From contig NW_019775580.1 in the NCBI RefSeq assembly GCF_001039355.2, forward strand, positions 368,719 through 432,718: DNA of 64,000 nt, given 5' to 3'. This document shows, piece by piece, positions 27,683 through 49,692 of this stretch. This stretch comes from Lingula anatina (lineage: Eukaryota; Brachiopoda; Lingulata; Lingulida; Lingulidae). The first letter of the stretch is position 1. Each line of letters opens with the position of its first letter. Both the position numbers and the translations under genes were made by a program. The notes under the pieces are model-generated. The model was not told where the DNA came from, ran no database searches, and worked only from the letters and a program-made list of their open reading frames with translations.

Positions 27683-28378
27683 ATGATGAATTTTGGAACG
27701 GTAAAAACGACGATTCTGCTGCTTTGGGTGCCAGTTTCGGTGAGTTAACAAAAGTACAATTCCCAGTGGCCTTTCTTTAAATTTTGCGTCACTTTTGGGA
27801 GATCATTTTCATAACAAAGTACTGATATTACAGCAAATAAAGGGGGTTGGGGGTAAAGTCGACGACGAATCTGCCAACAGTTGGAAATGTAAATACAGAG
27901 AACCGATCTTATTACATCAACTTGTAGCAGACTTACTTCTGATATTTCTTCTTCGATTATCCCGTTATTTCAAGTCGGTGATCATATGTAATTTCAGCTG
28001 TGTGCATTGATTAGAGAAGAGAAACCTGTTCAAAGTGGCTACTACACCCAGGACCAGAAAGCCTTGGACTGTACTCTGCTTGAAGATTGCACACCCAAAG
28101 AAAATACCGAAAATACTCAAAAAATTGGACAAAGCGCGTTCGAAAGACTTTACTTGTTGAAGGCGATTTGGGAGAAACGTCGTCAAAATTTCTTTCTGGG
28201 TTTGAATGCTAACAGCGATTTCGAGGCGGATGTTGGAAGCCCTGGTGAATTTTTATATCAAAGTGTCAGATTTGACCGGGGCACAACCTACAAGTCAAAC
28301 AAGGGGAAGCGTTTCGTCTGCAACACATTCGGTGGGTGTAGACTTCCAGCCGACGTGATAACCAAGAGTAAGAAGTAA
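27683..28378 (+). CDS. Small secreted protein, candidate prohormone with a CCAP-like CNTFGGC loop (2 coding exons)
   Basis: Coding exons 27683-27739 and 27998-28378 join in phase 0 to give 145 residues. Exon 1 (MMNFGTVKTTILLLWVPVS) with the start of exon 2 (LCA) makes a clear signal peptide. The body has possible convertase sites at K79-R80-R81 and K123-R124. FVCNTFGGC (125-133) follows the second site. C-N-x-F-x-G-C with five residues between the Cys matches the core of crustacean cardioactive peptide (PFCNAFTGC) and molluscan conoCAPs. A second C-x5-C pair is at C44 and C50. Against a simple CCAP identity: the peptide continues as RLPADVITKSKK with no amidation Gly before a cleavage site. 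The signal peptide and gene structure are solid; the hormone identity is a hypothesis. Confidence 0.65.
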
Positions 28379-28982
28379 AGTCGGGTTACTGATGAAAGAA
28401 GTATCCATGGTCATTTATGGAATGTTTCTTTGACTGAAAGAAAAAATGAACATTTTTAAGTTTGGGATCCATAATTCCTTTCAAAATTAAAAAATAGTCA
28501 TTGAACGGACAGTGAAGCTGCATTATGTCGGCCATACAAAGAGGAATCCGTTCGCATAAAGTTGCATATTTTGTACTGGCAATAAATCCGATGCACGGGT
28601 AGCAAAGCAAAATAAAATTGATCTTTTGCACAAAGCCATAAATGCTTTAATTTTCGTTGGCTTCATTCATAATTCTTAATTTTGCATATTTCTTCTTCCA
28701 ATATCATATCCCAGCTGAACAATAGCATTGACACAAAGAAAGCACCATTACTAGTAGTATTTGTAGTCTATCGGCAAAACGTTAATAACAAAACTTTTTA
28801 AACATTGTCACCTTATTGTCATAATTTGAAAATACTGCACCAGAAAACTTTTCCAAGTTTATGCTATAATACACACATGATCGACTGGGCAGTACATGCT
28901 TCAAATAACTAATACACATTTTTTTATGAAGAACACTGTGCAAGACGGTTAAAAAGGTGTTCAATCTTTCCTATGATTTTTA
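28379..28982. other. Convergent 3' regions of the prohormone-like gene and CHMP7
   Basis: Contains the 3'UTR of the plus-strand gene and the 3' flank of minus-strand CHMP7. On the plus strand AATAAA occurs near 28611. I see no additional coding sequence. Confidence 0.5.
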
Positions 28983-31900
28983 TTAAGCCAACAAAGGTTC
29001 TTTCTCCACGATGGCATCCTTGTCTTTATTGTCTTTAAGAGTGAAATTAGAATCCAGTTCTTGAACCGAGCTTGCGGAGGATGAGGAGGGATCGAATGAC
29101 GGCACTTGCGGAAATTCTAAAAGTAAAACCATTACTTGGTTATTCATCATAATACAGTGAAGACATGCACGTTTCCAAATTAATTCACACTATTGTCATT
29201 TTAAATTAATAAAGTTGGGCTGAATTTTGCATACAACTGACAAATTTAAAAAATAACAGGTCTAAAAGTCAGAAACACGTGCACCCACGTTTTGAAGCAT
29301 GAGAAGAAAAATTTTAGCCCCAATGACCCAATCTAACAATCTGTCATATTAGTCCTATCAGTGTTATTGCTTCATACCCTTTTCAAATTAAACATGTAGT
29401 ATTGATTCACAACTGTCTAAAACTTGAAATACGAAAAAAAAAAAAAGACAGACAGACCTTGCTCCAATTTCAATCCTCCTAGTTGTGTTGCCAGGGCATC
29501 TTCCCCGCCATTGTCTTCCCCAGCCAATATGGCATCCAGTTCAGCTTCTAACTCACTCCTACTAATATCCAAGCTTGGATCAGCAGGGCCCTGGGCCAAG
29601 GCAAGACTGATGTCTGCATCTTTTTCGTATTCCTGAAATTATTGGAAAAATTCAACATAAATAAAATGTCGTTTATAATATCTTTCCCCTTTAAATTTGA
29701 TTCAAGTGCTTTGAAGATTGTGGAATGCTCATACAGACATTATGTTGGCATAATTACATTCATTTCAATGAAGAGCAATTCATTAAAAAAAATTACTTGC
29801 ATGTGTTTTTAATGAAAAACATACCTCCTGTAGCAGATCCATGATATCGTCTACCCTGCCAATGGTGAGCCCATCTTTGTCTCTCTTCACTTTCAAAGCT
29901 GACATGCCAGCTTCATAAGCTTCAACAATCTACAGCACAAAAAGTTAAATTAAACATGTAACTGATGCCAATGCATTATGTTACTTCCATAGTGGGTGAA
30001 ATATCTGTGGTTATCATTTAATCAATTTGAACAACATGAACTTCTTTGTCTGAAGAGATAAATCTTGAAAAAGTGAAATGTTAGAGAAAGTGAGGCATTT
30101 AATAAACTAACTGTGTAAACCTAAGAAAACTTGTTTTCTAGAATGCGTGAAACACAGGTGTTTTAATAATTGTCATTATTATCACCAACAATTTCTGTAC
30201 ATGTTTGCAGTCTCCAGGAGTAAATCAGGCTACAAAACAATGAATGAGTGGGCTTTTGTCAGCACCGACCAGTTTAATTATCATCATTCTTTCACAAACA
30301 TATACCTCCCTGTCATGAACGGTCTTTTGAAACTTTCATAACAAAAAACGCAAATCAATCAAATAATCAACAAGCTTATGTATAATTCTCACCATTTTGT
30401 CCGACTCGGCATCCTGTATTTTTTGCAGCAAGGCCTGCACAGTTTCCAGAGCATTTTCCTTTTTTGTTAAAGATGCCTCTATGGCTTTTTTCCTCCTTAG
30501 TGAATTCTTGGCCTATGGTATTAAAAAGCATCCAGTTTAATGCAGAACACTACATATGCAACTGTGGGACAAGCAAGTCTGTTTGAGGGAAGCAAAAATT
30601 AGAGTTAGGAAGTGTCCATATGAATTTCAGCCAAAATCAGAGAAAGAAATCTGTTTCATAAGATCTGTTCAAGATCAGCAATAATAAAAAAAAAAAAAAA
30701 AGTGAACAGTTAGGAGTCTACTGTATTTGTCCAACTTCAGGGAAAAAAGGCTCGTAAATATTAGGCAGTGTTATGACTCAAATGTCATTTTTTATAAAGA
30801 CAAGCATATGACCTACACGTTTGTCAAAATGGACCTCAGGATATCACAAATTATATTCACTAGTATTATATACTTTAACATTTTATGTATCCGTGTGCAC
30901 ATGTATAAATGTGCATGTCAGCATACCCAAAACTTTACTTACAGAGTTCTTTAATCCTTTACTTAGGTAATATTTGGCATCCCGCACACATCTACAAAGA
31001 AAATATATCTTACAGATAATTATCATGAATAAAGTCATATTAAGAATACAATAATATAATATAAATACTCAAACACAAGACCGCTTTTTGTGGAAAAGGC
31101 TTAGACTTTAAGTGTGACAGCAGATGAAAATACAGGTTTAAACAGCCTTGTAAACAAATAATAATAATAATAATAATAATGAGGATGAGGATGAGGATCA
31201 ACCCTCCCTCCTCTGGATCCTCCTCTGACATTAAGAAAATTCTCACCTCTTCACATCTTCAGCCACTCTTTCAACTTCTCCCTTAAGATGGGCTTCACTC
31301 TCTCTTAACCTGTAAAAGGCAGTATTAACTTACATGTACACTTACTCTTATATCAAGTCTTAAATGAGCCATGGAACTAAATTACATAAAAAGAAGCATA
31401 AAGTTTGGACTTAAAGAGTCTGTAGGCGAAAATTGCTCATTTGACAAACGCCACATGGTTATTTTTTTTCTGCTTCCTTTCACAAATTTGCATCCAACTG
31501 GACAGAGACACATGCAGATTTTAAACAGCAACTTTAAAGGCAGCAACTTTAAAGATCTTCTAATTGAAATGACTTAAAAGAAAGCTTTACTGTGTTTGAA
31601 ACACTTCCTAGAAATCATCAGCATTACAGGAAGTATATATAAAGAAATAAGAAGAGCAAATACCTTAAAACACCCAGGTCAATTTCAGACACAGGTGAGG
31701 CAGATCTACCACCTTTCTGTATAAACTTGATTAACTACAAATATTAAAACTTAAATAACATCCTTGATTTTTCTGGAACAAATTTTTCTACACCAAAATA
31801 AGAGTTGATTTATAACTCTCTTTTGAAAATAATTGTGTAATAATTGCACTCATTAATATAAAATAAAAACAATAGCAACAAGAGATTTTACATATGAAAC

Positions 31901-34900
31901 CGATNTAATTACTTGCATGTGTTTTTAATGAAAAACATACCTCCTGTAGCAGATCCATGATATCGTCTACCCTGCCAATGGTGAGCCCATCTTTGTCTCT
32001 CTTCACTTTCAATGCTGACATTCCAGCTTCATAAGCTTCAACAATCTACAGCACAAAAAGTTAAATTAAACATGTAACTGATGCCAATGCATTATGTTAC
32101 TTCCATAGTAGGTGAAATATCTGTGGTTATCATTTAATCAATTTGAACAACATGAACTTCTTTGTCTGAAGAGATAAATCTTGAAAAAGTGAAATGTTAG
32201 AGAAAGTGAGGCATTTAATAAACTAATTGTGTAAACCTAAGAAAACTTGTTTTCTAGAATGCGTGCAACACGGGTGTTTTAATCATTGTCATTATTACCA
32301 CCAACAATTTCTGTACATGTTTGCAGTCTCCAGGAGTAAATCAGGCTACAAAACAATGAATGAGTGGGCTTTTGTCAGCACCGACCAGTTTAATTATCAT
32401 CATTCTTTCACAAACATATACCTCCCTGTCATGAACGGTCTTTTGAAACTTTCATAACAAAAAACGCAAATCAATCAAGTAATCAACAAGCTTATGTATA
32501 ATTCTCACCATTTTGTCCGACTCGGCATCCTGTATTTTTTGCAGCAAGGCCTGCACAGTTTCCAGAGCATTTTCCTTTTTTGTTAAAGATGCCTCTATGG
32601 CTTTTTTCCTCCTTAGTGAATTCTTGGCCTATGGTATTAAAAAGCATCCAGTTTAATGCAGAACACTACATATGTGGGACAAGCAAATCTGTTTGAGTGA
32701 AGCAAAAATTAGAGTTAGGAAGTGTCCATATGAATTTCAGCCAAAATCAGAGAAAGAAATCTGTTCCATAAGATCTGTTCAAGATCAGCAATAATAATAA
32801 AAAAAACAAACAAAGTGAACAGTTAGGAGTCTACTGTATTTGTCCAACTTCAGGGAAAAAAGGCTCATAAATATTAGGCAGTGTTATGACTCAAATGTCA
32901 TTTTTTATAAAGATAAGCATATGACCTACACATGTTTGTCAAAATGGACCTCAGGATATCACAAATTATATTCACTAGTATTATATACTTTAACATTTTA
33001 TGTATCCATGTGCACATGTATAAATGTGCATGTCAACGCACCCAGTACTTTACTTACAGAGTTCTTTAATCCTTTACTTAGGTAATATTTGGCATCCCGC
33101 ACACATCTACAAAGAAAATGTATCTTATACAGATAATTATCATGAGCAAAGTCATATTAAGAATACAATAACATAATATAAATACTCAAACACTAGACCA
33201 CTTTTTGTGGAAAAGGCTTAGACTTAAGTGTGACAGCAGATGAAAATACAGGTTTAAACAGCCTTGTAAACAAATAATAATAATAATAATAATAATAATG
33301 AGGATCAACCCTCCCTCCTCTGGATCCTCCTCTGACATTAGGAAATGTCTCACCTCTTCACATCTTCAGCCACCCTTTCAACTTCTCCCTTAAGATGGGC
33401 TTCACTCTCTCTTAACCTGTAAAAGGCAGTATTAACTTACATGTACACTAACTCATCAAGTCTTAAATGAGCCATGGAACTAAATTACATAAAAAGAAGC
33501 ATAAGGTTTGCACTTAAAGAGTCTATAGGCGAAAATTGCTCATTTGACAAACGCCACATGGTTATTTTTTTTCTGCTTCCTTTCACAAATTTGCATCCAA
33601 CTGGACAGAGACACATGCAGATTTTAAACAGCAACTTTAAAGGCAGCAACTTTAAAGATCTTCTAATTGAAATGACTTAAAAGAAAGCTTTACTGTGTTT
33701 GAAACACTTCCTAGAAATCATCAGCATTACAGGAAGTATATAAAGAAATAAGAAGAGCAAATACCTTAAAACACCCAGGTCAATTTCAGACACAGGTGAG
33801 GCAGATCTACCACCTTTCTGTATAAACTTGATTAACTACAAATATTAAAACTTAAATAACATCCTTGATTTTTCTGGAACAATTTTTTTCTACACCAAAA
33901 TAAGAGTTGATTTATAACTCTCTTTTGAAAATAATTGTGTAATAATAGCACTCATTAATATAAAATAAAAACAATAGCAACAACAGATTTTACATATGAA
34001 ACCAATCAAGTTTGCACTAAAATAATATTTAAAAAGTTTTAACATCTCATTCATCAAAAATATCAACATAAATGTACATGTACTGCATAAAGAGGGTACA
34101 AAACAAGGGACCTCAATATGTGCAACATGCTTACCTTTTGTTTACTGGTAGGCTCCATGAACTGTGCCTTCTTGTCCTTAACTAACTGCAGCAAAACCAG
34201 ATTAAGAGACTTGTCATCTTTACATATGTCTTCACAGAGGGTTTTTAACTCTGCCCATTCTAACAAATAATCTGTTGCTTTGTGCTGGGCTCTTTCTTGT
34301 ACTTTATCTATGGTTTTATCACACAATTCCTGTAAGCAAATTTTTGGCAAATTATGACAAGGAAGAACAAGAGGTAATATGCAATATTTCATCTTATCTT
34401 TCATAATTATTAATCTATTGCGCATTCATTATACTTGTTTTTAAACAAAATTAAAATTACATGCTAGCTATTTTCTATGTTCAGTTGGGACATAATTAAG
34501 GCATTCAATTACCAAAATAGATGGCACACACATTACAGTAAAGAAAATGTCTCTTTAGCCAAGAAGTTAATCTAGCAACATTGAACTAAATACTTTATAT
34601 AATCTCAAATAACACTTTGCCTCTTCACGTAAATTCATTTTAATTTTTTTCAAGATAAGTACTATACATTGGTCTTGTATAGGCTTTATCTTTTCAAATT
34701 AAAAAAAGATGAATGGACTTTGACGTTGCAGTACCTTGAGCAAATCTACCAAAATATATTCTCCATCTTTGACCAGGTTGTTGGTCCCTGTAACAGTGCC
34801 TACAGTCCACCATATTGGCTTCTTGACTAAATAGTTGACACCCCAGGAAATCCAGCCAACTTGCTGACAGCTTGCCTCGAACTCTGTTACGGATACTATC

Positions 34901-35646
34901 TTGCCTTGTCTGGATAATATACAGAATACAAAAATTTGCTTTTGCCAAATAATTTGCTTTGTTGAAATATAAATTTTGAATCAAATCAGTTAGAAGTTGA
35001 CAAACTTAAAAAATATATATTATTTAATTTTTGAAAAACCAAGAATGGCAATTTCAGTTTTATGTAATATTCCATACTGTGAGTTTATTGAATGCAGTGG
35101 CATAAATCTCAGATACTGAGTACTTCAGCCGAGATAGTTATTGTCACTAGAAGATGTCTAAATAACTAATAATATCAAGTACTAATAATAGCAAATGTAC
35201 TAGTACTGATCAGCAACAGGCCTTAGAAGACCTTCAAAGATGTCACATATATGGCTAGTGATACAGATCACAGGTTTGCTATGAAGGCTGATTATTCGGT
35301 CTTATTTAGTTAGTCTAATTTCAATCGATTTCACATTTTCCAACCTTAAAAGTTCTTGCAAAACGGTCCCCAAACACGAGGGAATTTTCTGTTTTCTCTT
35401 AAACCTGTGTGGCAAAGTTTTTGTGTCAAATGTCAACTCTCCAGCGTTTCTAAAATCTTGAAGAAGAACGTTGGACCAGAATTTCAGTTTGGAGTCCCAA
35501 GACTTCGGATTCACTTCCCTTTCTCGAAAAGGAGAATACAACACGTTGAGTCGGTCATCATCTTCAGGCCAACTAATGTTTTCTTCAACTGGGCTCTCAC
35601 ATCCAGTAGAAGAAGGTGATGCCGTTTGTGAGTTGTTCGTCGCCAT
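28983..35646 (-). CDS. CHMP7: Charged multivesicular body protein 7 (ESCRT-III subunit), with an internally duplicated exon block in this assembly
   Basis: Exons in transcript order: 35345-35646, 34735-34909, 34135-34329, then 33765-33835, 33354-33416, 33058-33106, 32509-32628 and 31941-32045, repeated as 31664-31734, 31247-31309, 30943-30991, 30393-30512 and 29825-29929, then 29458-29632 and 28983-29116. Counting the repeated block once gives 462 residues, close to human CHMP7 (about 450). The N-terminal half carries the winged-helix region (WISWGVNYLVKKPIWWTV matches the family's WISWGVG...KPLKWT); the C-terminal half is a Snf7-type helical domain. CHMP7 recruits ESCRT-III to the reforming nuclear envelope and acts in endosomal sorting. 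Splice phases agree throughout. The stop TAA overlaps an AATAAA on the minus strand. Confidence 0.93.
29791..31904. repeat. Duplicated CHMP7 block, copy A (2.11 kb)
   Basis: Nearly identical to 31907-34006 and holding the same five Snf7-region exons with their introns. It ends at the single N at 31905. A GAGGAT array at about 31181-31199 has three units here but one in copy B, and the introns differ by scattered substitutions and small indels. Confidence 0.95.
31905..31905. other. Ambiguous base (N) at the junction of the two CHMP7 blocks
   Basis: A lone N sits exactly between copy A and copy B, the place where an assembler would have joined two sequences. Confidence 0.9.
31907..34006. repeat. 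Duplicated CHMP7 block, copy B (2.10 kb)
   Basis: Copy of 29791-31904 at an offset of about 2116 bases, starting right after the N. Across the 408 coding bases I see three differences from copy A, all synonymous: GGC/GGA and GCT/GCA in the IVEAYEAG exon, and AGA/AGG in the LRESEAHL exon. Confidence 0.95.
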
Positions 35647-37423
35647 TACTATCTCATTAATTGCTGTATATATCCACTTGCATTCTTTGGTTCTGCAAAA
35701 AGAAAGTGATCACTCAGGCTGTCCGAGCATGAATCAGGTCAGGGGAATTTTTCGAAGGACCCGCCAAAGTCAAAATCCCTTCCTGGGTCACTTTTTCTGC
35801 AGTTCTCGGCTGTGTACTAGGTTGAGAAGACGTAAGATCATATTAGATATCTTCTCTTTTTAAACGAGAAAAATGAATTACTAAAATATCAACAATCGTC
35901 CCACAGGAGACAAGAAAGGCCAGAAACGGAAAAGGATCTTCAGCGCGACTGACGATGATGCCATCTATCGTACAACAGAGTATGAAACCCAACAAACACA
36001 ATCCCGTACAGTGCAGCAGTCGCAATTGAAGACTGCACGTGGCCCATGGTCTGTGCTTGTTTTCCCCCACCAGTCGCGAATTTAAGGTGGTACAGAAACT
36101 GGGAGTTTTAATCCTATATAGACGTTAAAGTATATAAAGGGGCTTCCATTCGTTATGCTGTCTGTCCGTGCAAATTTTGCCGCACGTGAAACAAATTTTA
36201 AACGACGAATTGTGTAGGGGTCGATAAGTGCAGAAACCGCATTTTAGGTCGGTTCATTGGGATATCGGCCCTTGACGAAATATTTAAAGGACTTATCTAT
36301 GTTTACCTCTGGCTTTGTAAAGTGGCTTCAAAGTCCCTCTGCCTCCTGCACTTTTAAAGTAGGCCTACATGCTTGAAAAAGGTAGGTTCTAAGGAGCTTA
36401 CCCCCCCCCCCCCCCTTCCCCGGCATCCGTTTTCGCCCGAACCAAAGTCGGGTTTAGGCAGTGTTTTGTGAAATACTTTGGTGGATAAAAACTCGAGTAT
36501 ACCCGATTCCACAAAACTTTTCCCATCAGATGAGTCAATAAGGGGTTGTTTGAATGCCCAGCGTTTTTATATATGGACCACAGTTACCGTCAACCAATAA
36601 TTCAGTAAATACTCGTACACATTACGAATGGTAATTTTCTGTTTGAATGAATATGAATTCAAATGTACAAAAACATGAAAAATATAATAAGTACCTTTTA
36701 AGAAAATAAATTTATTGGTTAAAATATGCACAAAACGTACATAATTATCTATTAGGTTTACAGATATGTATACATTGTAATAAGAACTGCTGTAAGAACC
36801 TTTCAAATAATTCAGTTCTAGAATAGTTTTATTAGAACATAACAGGGGGCTTTATAAAAAGTGCTTTATACTTCAAAACATATATTAATCAGAAACACTG
36901 AAGCCATTGCTTCAAGAGTGACAAAGAATTCCATCACATACAAAAATACTCCAATTCCCATTAATTAAAAACATATCTTGACATTAATAAACACATAATA
37001 TACACAATAATTTCCATACATATAAAATAAGTCAAGTTCATAACCTTCTCTTTTTTTCAATATGTACAAAGCCATCAAAGGTAGACTTTTAAAAATGCTC
37101 AACTGTCACTTACAAACCCAGGATTTCAGTAAGGGTGTTGGTGGTGGAGGTGTGCATGCACACATATATGAAATATTTCCTTTTTTCTTCTGCCAAACAA
37201 AACCAGAACTTTTTTCTGAATTAAACATAAGAAAAATCTACAAAAAGTAGGGCACAGGGATGAAATACTGCTTGCCTTTGTCTTGTTTAATTAGTTACAG
37301 AAGAGAGAAGGATGTATCTCTAAAGCTAAAGCAGTAGGGGTAACATGGCCCACTATGCCTCCCACCTCATGAATCTGCCATTGCTGATTTCCTAGTCCAT
37401 TGCTCCAATATACATATGTATAT
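35647..37423. other. CHMP7 promoter region and 3' flank of the PCGF6-type gene
   Basis: Just upstream of the CHMP7 ATG the sequence is less AT-rich, and CACGTG occurs at 36036-36041. A C-run (about 36401-36414) and AT-rich DNA follow. TTTATT near 36710 would be AATAAA on the minus strand and could serve the PCGF6-type gene. The minus-strand frame at 35843-36070 has two hydrophobic stretches but no ATG, so I do not call it. Confidence 0.45.
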
Positions 37424-40491
<3,068 letters not shown>

Positions 40492-41396
40492 CCTAATAGA
40501 AAGTCTAGTTCACTTCATTTTGTTGTGGCCCTGAAATTTTGACAACCTGAGATAAATCAATAAGTTAAGCATAGACAGAGTCATGTACAGAGCAAGCATT
40601 CCCTTCACACTGCTACTAGTACATGTTTTGTATCCAGTACATCTTATACCAGCCTATGGGACAAACGATACATACTTGTAGCGTTTGTCCTAATACCATT
40701 CAAGCTGCACAAAGATGGAAAGTAGTCAGACATAACAACGAAAGAATAAAAAAATTACCATGATTATATTATACATTACAAGCACAAAATCAATTATTAG
40801 CAATGCTAAGAGTAGTGTGAATCTACACTACTATTAATAGTTCTGTGTTACATTTACATTGCAACCATCCACGCCATTCACATTGAGGGCACACTTAATT
40901 ATCATTACGCAGCTTAGATCTGGGCGTTAGGCATTATTTGACAAAAAACATATGGCTGTTAATTACTGTGTCTTACAATACCTATTCAAAGTTTAGTTAA
41001 AATAAATAACTGGTTGGGTTTGTTCACAAGAACCAACACGCTAAAGTTTACATGCCATGCTTACCGCCTTGTTTTCCCGAAGTTTGGCTATTCATACGTA
41101 TCGTGTGAAGCCATTTTTGATTGGACTATTCCACAACAAAAGTCACGTGAGCATAGGTATTGTCCAATGCAAGGAGATGTCTTATACGAGATTTTCAAAA
41201 TCACTACAGTCAATAAAATTTTAATCGATATTTTAAGACATTTAGGTTGTGTAAACCATTTAATGCTATGATAATTTTTACCATTTTGTTTATTAGATTA
41301 TTAATAATAACAAATGTTTTTATTTGTTTTGAAGAGTTGGCCTTTGTAAATTGATCATTCCTACTTTTACTTTATCCACTGTAGTGGCCAGACAAG
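40492..41396. promoter_or_regulatory. Bidirectional promoter between the PCGF6-type gene and NOP56
   Basis: The two start codons are about 900 bases apart, pointing away from each other. A minus-strand noncoding first exon of the PCGF6-type gene probably ends at 41065 (donor GCG|GTAAGC), since CTATTAG just before its ATG is a good acceptor. Between that exon and NOP56 lie an inverted CCAAT box (ATTGG 41120-41124), an E-box CACGTG (41144-41149) and a direct CCAAT (41164-41168). Pyrimidine-rich sequence near 41360-41385 could hold a 5'TOP-type NOP56 start. Confidence 0.6.
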
Positions 41397-47359
<5,963 letters not shown>

Positions 47360-48265
47360 ATTTAAAAGACATGTCATTACAGTACCTATAGGGTGAGTTA
47401 CCAGTGAAACTTTCATTCTATGTAGATACATTCACCTCCGGGGTACTCTTGCTCAATGCAATCAGATGAAACAGATAAACATTCAGCCTCCTCCGAGAAT
47501 GTTGGAAACGAGTAGGCGTGTTAATCTGGGTGCATTCAGTGAGATTCCACACCGAGTTAAATCAATCTACATAGAGCAATAGTTTTATTGGGAAGGTGCC
47601 CATTGTGGTGAAAAAGCAAAATTTGCAGACTTAAAACATTCACAGAACTTTCAACAAACTGCTGAAGGAAGACTAGGAAGACCTAGAAAGTGAACATAAC
47701 ATATACATATATAATAACATATATATGCAGATATGATTTGAGATAGAACAGTCAGAGGAATCTGATATATGCTAAACATCCCCGGGTTATAAATGAAAAA
47801 AAAAATAAGGATGGGAGCGATTATATGTTTAAACATTCAACATTATATGTTGAAAGGCAGAAGTCTCAACAAGTGTTTTATCAAGCAACAATTTTTGTTC
47901 CAAAAGGCAAAGTGCTACACAGATGCATTTGTATTGTAAACAACTCAATTTTTAAGAGCACATATGGAATAGTATAGAATTGTAAGAGAGCAGTGTCTTG
48001 GAAGATTGAATTAAATAGTATTTTAGACAGTATTTGTGTTCTTTGGTTGTGATAGTATATTCTATAAAGTCTTTTTGTCTAAGGACACATGGCAGTGCAG
48101 ACAAATGCCCATTTGCTGTACAGAATAGTTTTTTAGCACCACTGGCAAATTTTAAATGGTACAAAGGTGCAATGTTTCCCAGCTCTGATATTTAATTGGC
48201 AGCACCTATCCCATTTGGTCCAACTGCTGTATCAGTACAGGTATCTCTTGTTTAGATATTGGCAT

Positions 48266-48830
48266 TTTAAAGGTGTGACTTTGAATTTCCATGGGCATGA
48301 CGAACTTTGCTAGTCACATTTTCTATATATTCATGTTACCTGCAGTTCATAATTAAAGATTGGTGGTGATTATGCTGCTATGTAATATTGCATCAAAATT
48401 GAAGAAAACCCTATTTTGAAGTTATATGTAGTCATAGTTTTGCCATGTAGTGACCATTAAAGTAAAACCATGTAACAGCTTCTGATATGTTAATTTTTCT
48501 GGAATTTTTGTGAAATTTGAATTTTCCACATACTTGCATTTTCACGATGTTACTTTGAACTTCCATAGGCTTGAAGACCATTGGTAGTTACATTTTCTGT
48601 TTATTCATGATACTTCTATTTTATTAAAAATTGATGGTCTTTATGCTGTTAAACATTATGTAATATTGCATCAAAATTGAAACCCCTATTTTGAGCACTG
48701 CCGCCATTATGACCATTCAAAGTTACTGAAAAAGATTCATAGGACTGACAGCTTGAGTTGGAAAATCAGTCTGATTGCGTTTTTTTCTGGAAGCAATATG
48801 CAGTTTTTCACATTTTAGCATTTTCAATGT
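48266..48830. repeat. Diverged tandem repeat, about 270-bp units
   Basis: GTGTGACTTTGAATTTCCATGGGC / GTTACTTTGAACTTCCATAGGC, then CACATTTTCT-TATTCATG / TACATTTTCT-TATTCATG, then TATGTAATATTGCATCAAAA (identical in both) and CCCTATTTTGA recur in order in two consecutive units. A third unit begins at about 48820. Confidence 0.75.
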
Positions 48831-49692
48831 GACCTTATCATTGTCTGTACATAAAGAGGGGATTCATAGCCGCACGGTTGGGGATGCAAAAATGAAGTCA
48901 AAGGTAAACCTGTACCGAGGTCGAGAATCAGCTTGATGGGCTTATTTTTTCAAAAGTTAAAAAAGATTCCCCCCCCCCCCACCCACCCTTTAAAATTGCT
49001 TGCTATGGGCACGTTGTCGCGTTTAGATGTTTTTCAATATACGTCCTTGGTCTACTTCTATGGTTTTACTCACTTCTTCACTTCTTTCTTTTTCCCCTCC
49101 CTTCTTTTTGTTTTTAAGCTTCTTTCTCTTGCCTTTTGGAGGCATATGAGAAGCTGAATTGAGCAAAATTAAAAATATTTGAAAATTGTTGTACACGTTG
49201 CACAATCGACGTTCATTGTCGAGACACGAGCGTGCGTCGTGAGCACGCCTTATATAATCCAGGCGTGGGGGTGATGCACGTGCGACGTATTACCGGTGTG
49301 CTTTCGACATTGTTCGTTAGCCGAGAGGGGGTGCGCCGTACTCAACACACAAAGGGCACTTACTCCTTCATTGTTTGCGTCGTGCGTCTTGGACCACGCA
49401 CGTCTCACTTGCGTACTCTTTGCGAGGGGAGCAAGTTACGAAATTTCGTAAGAAGGACTTGCGCGTGACGCGAGATTCTGTGCAAAATTTGTACACAAAC
49501 AGCCCGTAAGAGCCAGTACGGCCGGTTGTGCCCGAGGCTTTAGCTAGAGCGTGAACTACTCTCTGACCACAAGGTGCGCTAGCAGTCTGTTACAAAATTA
49601 TTTCATGGCATACTTTATATACTATATTAGAAGCTATTAGAAGCATCAGAGGGCAAGGGTGAACTTGGTGAATAGCTTCAGAGTGCGTCGGC

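Noticed and set aside
30147-30341. Plus-strand frame repeated at 32227-32457
   Set aside because: It looks like a conserved pair, but both lie in introns of the duplicated CHMP7 block and are duplicated only because the block is.
34694-34984. 96-codon minus-strand frame
   Set aside because: It overlaps CHMP7 exon 2 in the wrong frame. The correct frame gives the conserved WISWGV segment.
35843-36070. Minus-strand frame with two hydrophobic stretches
   Set aside because: It has no ATG (it opens with GTG), no homology, and lies in the CHMP7 promoter region.
49023-49205. Lys-rich minus-strand frame (PPKGKRKKLKNKKKGG)
   Set aside because: It arises from a T/C-rich plus-strand tract, with no exon partner or family match.
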